Shown here piece after piece: positions 60,412 through 60,788 of a DNA stretch of 60,788 nt. A program made the translations under genes and the position numbers. The stretch is from Clostridiales bacterium (lineage in GTDB: Bacteria > Bacillota > Clostridia > Christensenellales > Pumilibacteraceae). Every line of letters begins with the position of its first letter. Position 1 is the first letter of the stretch. The notes under the pieces were generated by a model. It had not been told where the DNA came from and made no database searches. It saw only the letters and a program-made list of their open reading frames with translations. Where the stretch lies: NCBI GenBank assembly GCA_022508485.1, contig JAFLVD010000013.1:1-60788 (forward strand). Direction: 5' to 3'.

Positions 60412-60445
60412 ACTTCCTCCGTAACAGCTCAAAACAATTTAATAA

Positions 60446-60469
60446 TTGAACAATTATTCAACTGTTCAA
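60446..60469. promoter_or_regulatory. cadC operator
   Basis: TTGAACA (60446-60452) and TGTTCAA (60463-60469) are perfect inverted halves 10 bases apart, overlapping the predicted transcription start. The half-site is like those of SmtB/CzrA-family operators. Confidence 0.8.
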
Positions 60470-60473
60470 TAAT

Positions 60474-60502
60474 ATTATATGCGCGCCGCCGAGCTTTGTC
60501 AA
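60474..60502 (-). promoter_or_regulatory. Metal-efflux operon promoter
   Basis: On the minus strand TTGACA (60502-60497), a 17-base spacer and TATAAT (60479-60474): full consensus. Confidence 0.92.
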
Positions 60503-60546
60503 GCGTTTTATGAAAAAAGAAAAAATATTTTACATAACGATATCGC

Positions 60547-60575
60547 TTGACAAAACGAAAACAAGATTATATAAT
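60547..60575 (+). promoter_or_regulatory. Promoter upstream of tRNA-Arg(ACG)
   Basis: TTGACA (60547-60552), a 17-base spacer and TATAAT (60570-60575). No gene other than the tRNA lies downstream within the window, so it probably drives a tRNA precursor with a long leader. Confidence 0.8.
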
Positions 60576-60633
60576 ATTTAAGCAAAATTCAGTGCGCCCC
60601 TTCCCTTTTACGGCGACCGCACGCACAGAACCA

Positions 60634-60670
60634 AGCAATTAAATTTATATAAGCACTCACAGCGCAATTG
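60634..60670 (+). repeat. Partial duplicate of the tRNA-Arg gene start
   Basis: TAAGCACTCA-C-AGCGCAATTG (60650-60670) matches the region beginning at 60731 at 20 of 21 positions, and AAGCAAT lies upstream of both copies. After base 60670 the sequence leaves the tRNA pattern, so no cloverleaf can form. A small TGCGC/GCGCA hairpin follows near 60690. Confidence 0.7.
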
Positions 60671-60733
60671 TCAGCGTCTTGCGAGGACTGCGCTTCAGCG
60701 CAAAACGTACTTTTAAGCAATAGAATATAATAA

Positions 60734-60788
60734 GCACTCATAGCGCAATTGGATAGAGCGTCTGGCTACGGACCAGAAGGTTGGGAGT
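60734..60788 (+). tRNA. tRNA-Arg(ACG), cut by the window edge
   Basis: The acceptor strand GCACTCA, a D arm and the anticodon stem TCTGG/CCAGA with loop CTACGGA give anticodon ACG (read as ICG). The T arm and 3' end lie outside the window. Confidence 0.93.

Overview
The window looks like the chromosome of an uncultured, Gram-positive-type clostridial bacterium, perhaps a gut lineage near Christensenellales; that placement is inference. The reasons are strict sigma-A-like promoters with 17-base spacers, GGAGG ribosome sites, RecD2, a single-chain PurL, a pro-sigma-K inhibitor homologue (BofA), Fhs, a standalone GlnRS, an archaeal-type ProRS and surface lipoproteins with an InlB-type repeat. 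Most of the sequence is moderately GC-rich housekeeping DNA, interrupted by visibly AT-rich accessory patches at about 4.0-5.2 kb, 51.5-51.9 kb and 55.4-56.8 kb.

Layout. 0-4 kb: tRNA-Ile and tRNA-Ala (minus), then polA, coaE and a membrane-anchored lytic transglycosylase (plus). 4-5.2 kb: three small accessory genes, including a free-standing EF-Tu domain-III-like protein. 5.2-9.7 kb: a type II topoisomerase pair (ParE/GyrB then ParC/GyrA, minus). 9.8-13.3 kb: two uncharacterised genes, trmL and a lysophospholipase-like hydrolase. 13.4 kb: murG alone. 14.5-24.6 kb: a seven-gene purine operon, purE-C-M-N-H-D-L, without purF. 24.6-29.7 kb: an alpha/beta hydrolase, tRNA-Arg(CCT), a repeat-rich intergenic region, and a lipoprotein pair (SGNH hydrolase plus a tandem-repeat protein). 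29.8-36.1 kb: an HTH-Fic protein, a PatB-type lyase with a DUF3737 beta-helix protein, a cysteine synthase fused to a membrane-anchored extracytoplasmic module with a free-standing paralogue of that module beside it, and a formate/nitrite transporter. 36.1-51.1 kb: leuS, a short alaS, an epimerase-like gene, glnS, fhs, recD2, metK, a membrane coiled-coil DUF2188 protein and proS. 51.2-55.4 kb: bofA, an immunity-like gene and pyk with a two-component system. 55.4-57.1 kb: gene debris around a toxin/immunity pair. 57.1-60.8 kb: a helical protein of unknown function, a CadC-HMA-CadA metal-efflux operon, a partial tRNA duplicate and tRNA-Arg(ACG), which runs off the end.

How the genes work together. 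The purine genes cover most of the route from GAR to IMP. Fhs and MetK supply one-carbon and methyl groups. Four aminoacyl-tRNA synthetases are clustered. The cysteine synthase fusion, the PatB lyase and MetK all concern sulfur amino acids.

The least ordinary features are: (1) the membrane-tethered cysteine synthase and its paralogous partner; (2) several genes (polA, the transglycosylase gene, fic, leuS, probably bofA) whose -10 box ends 5-6 bases before the ATG and which lack a ribosome site, predicting leaderless mRNAs; (3) a 25-codon leader ORF overlapping a terminator-like hairpin ahead of fhs; (4) an AlaRS without its C-terminal domain; (5) the tandem-repeat lipoprotein next to the SGNH hydrolase. 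No CRISPR array, rRNA gene, intact insertion sequence or prophage was seen.
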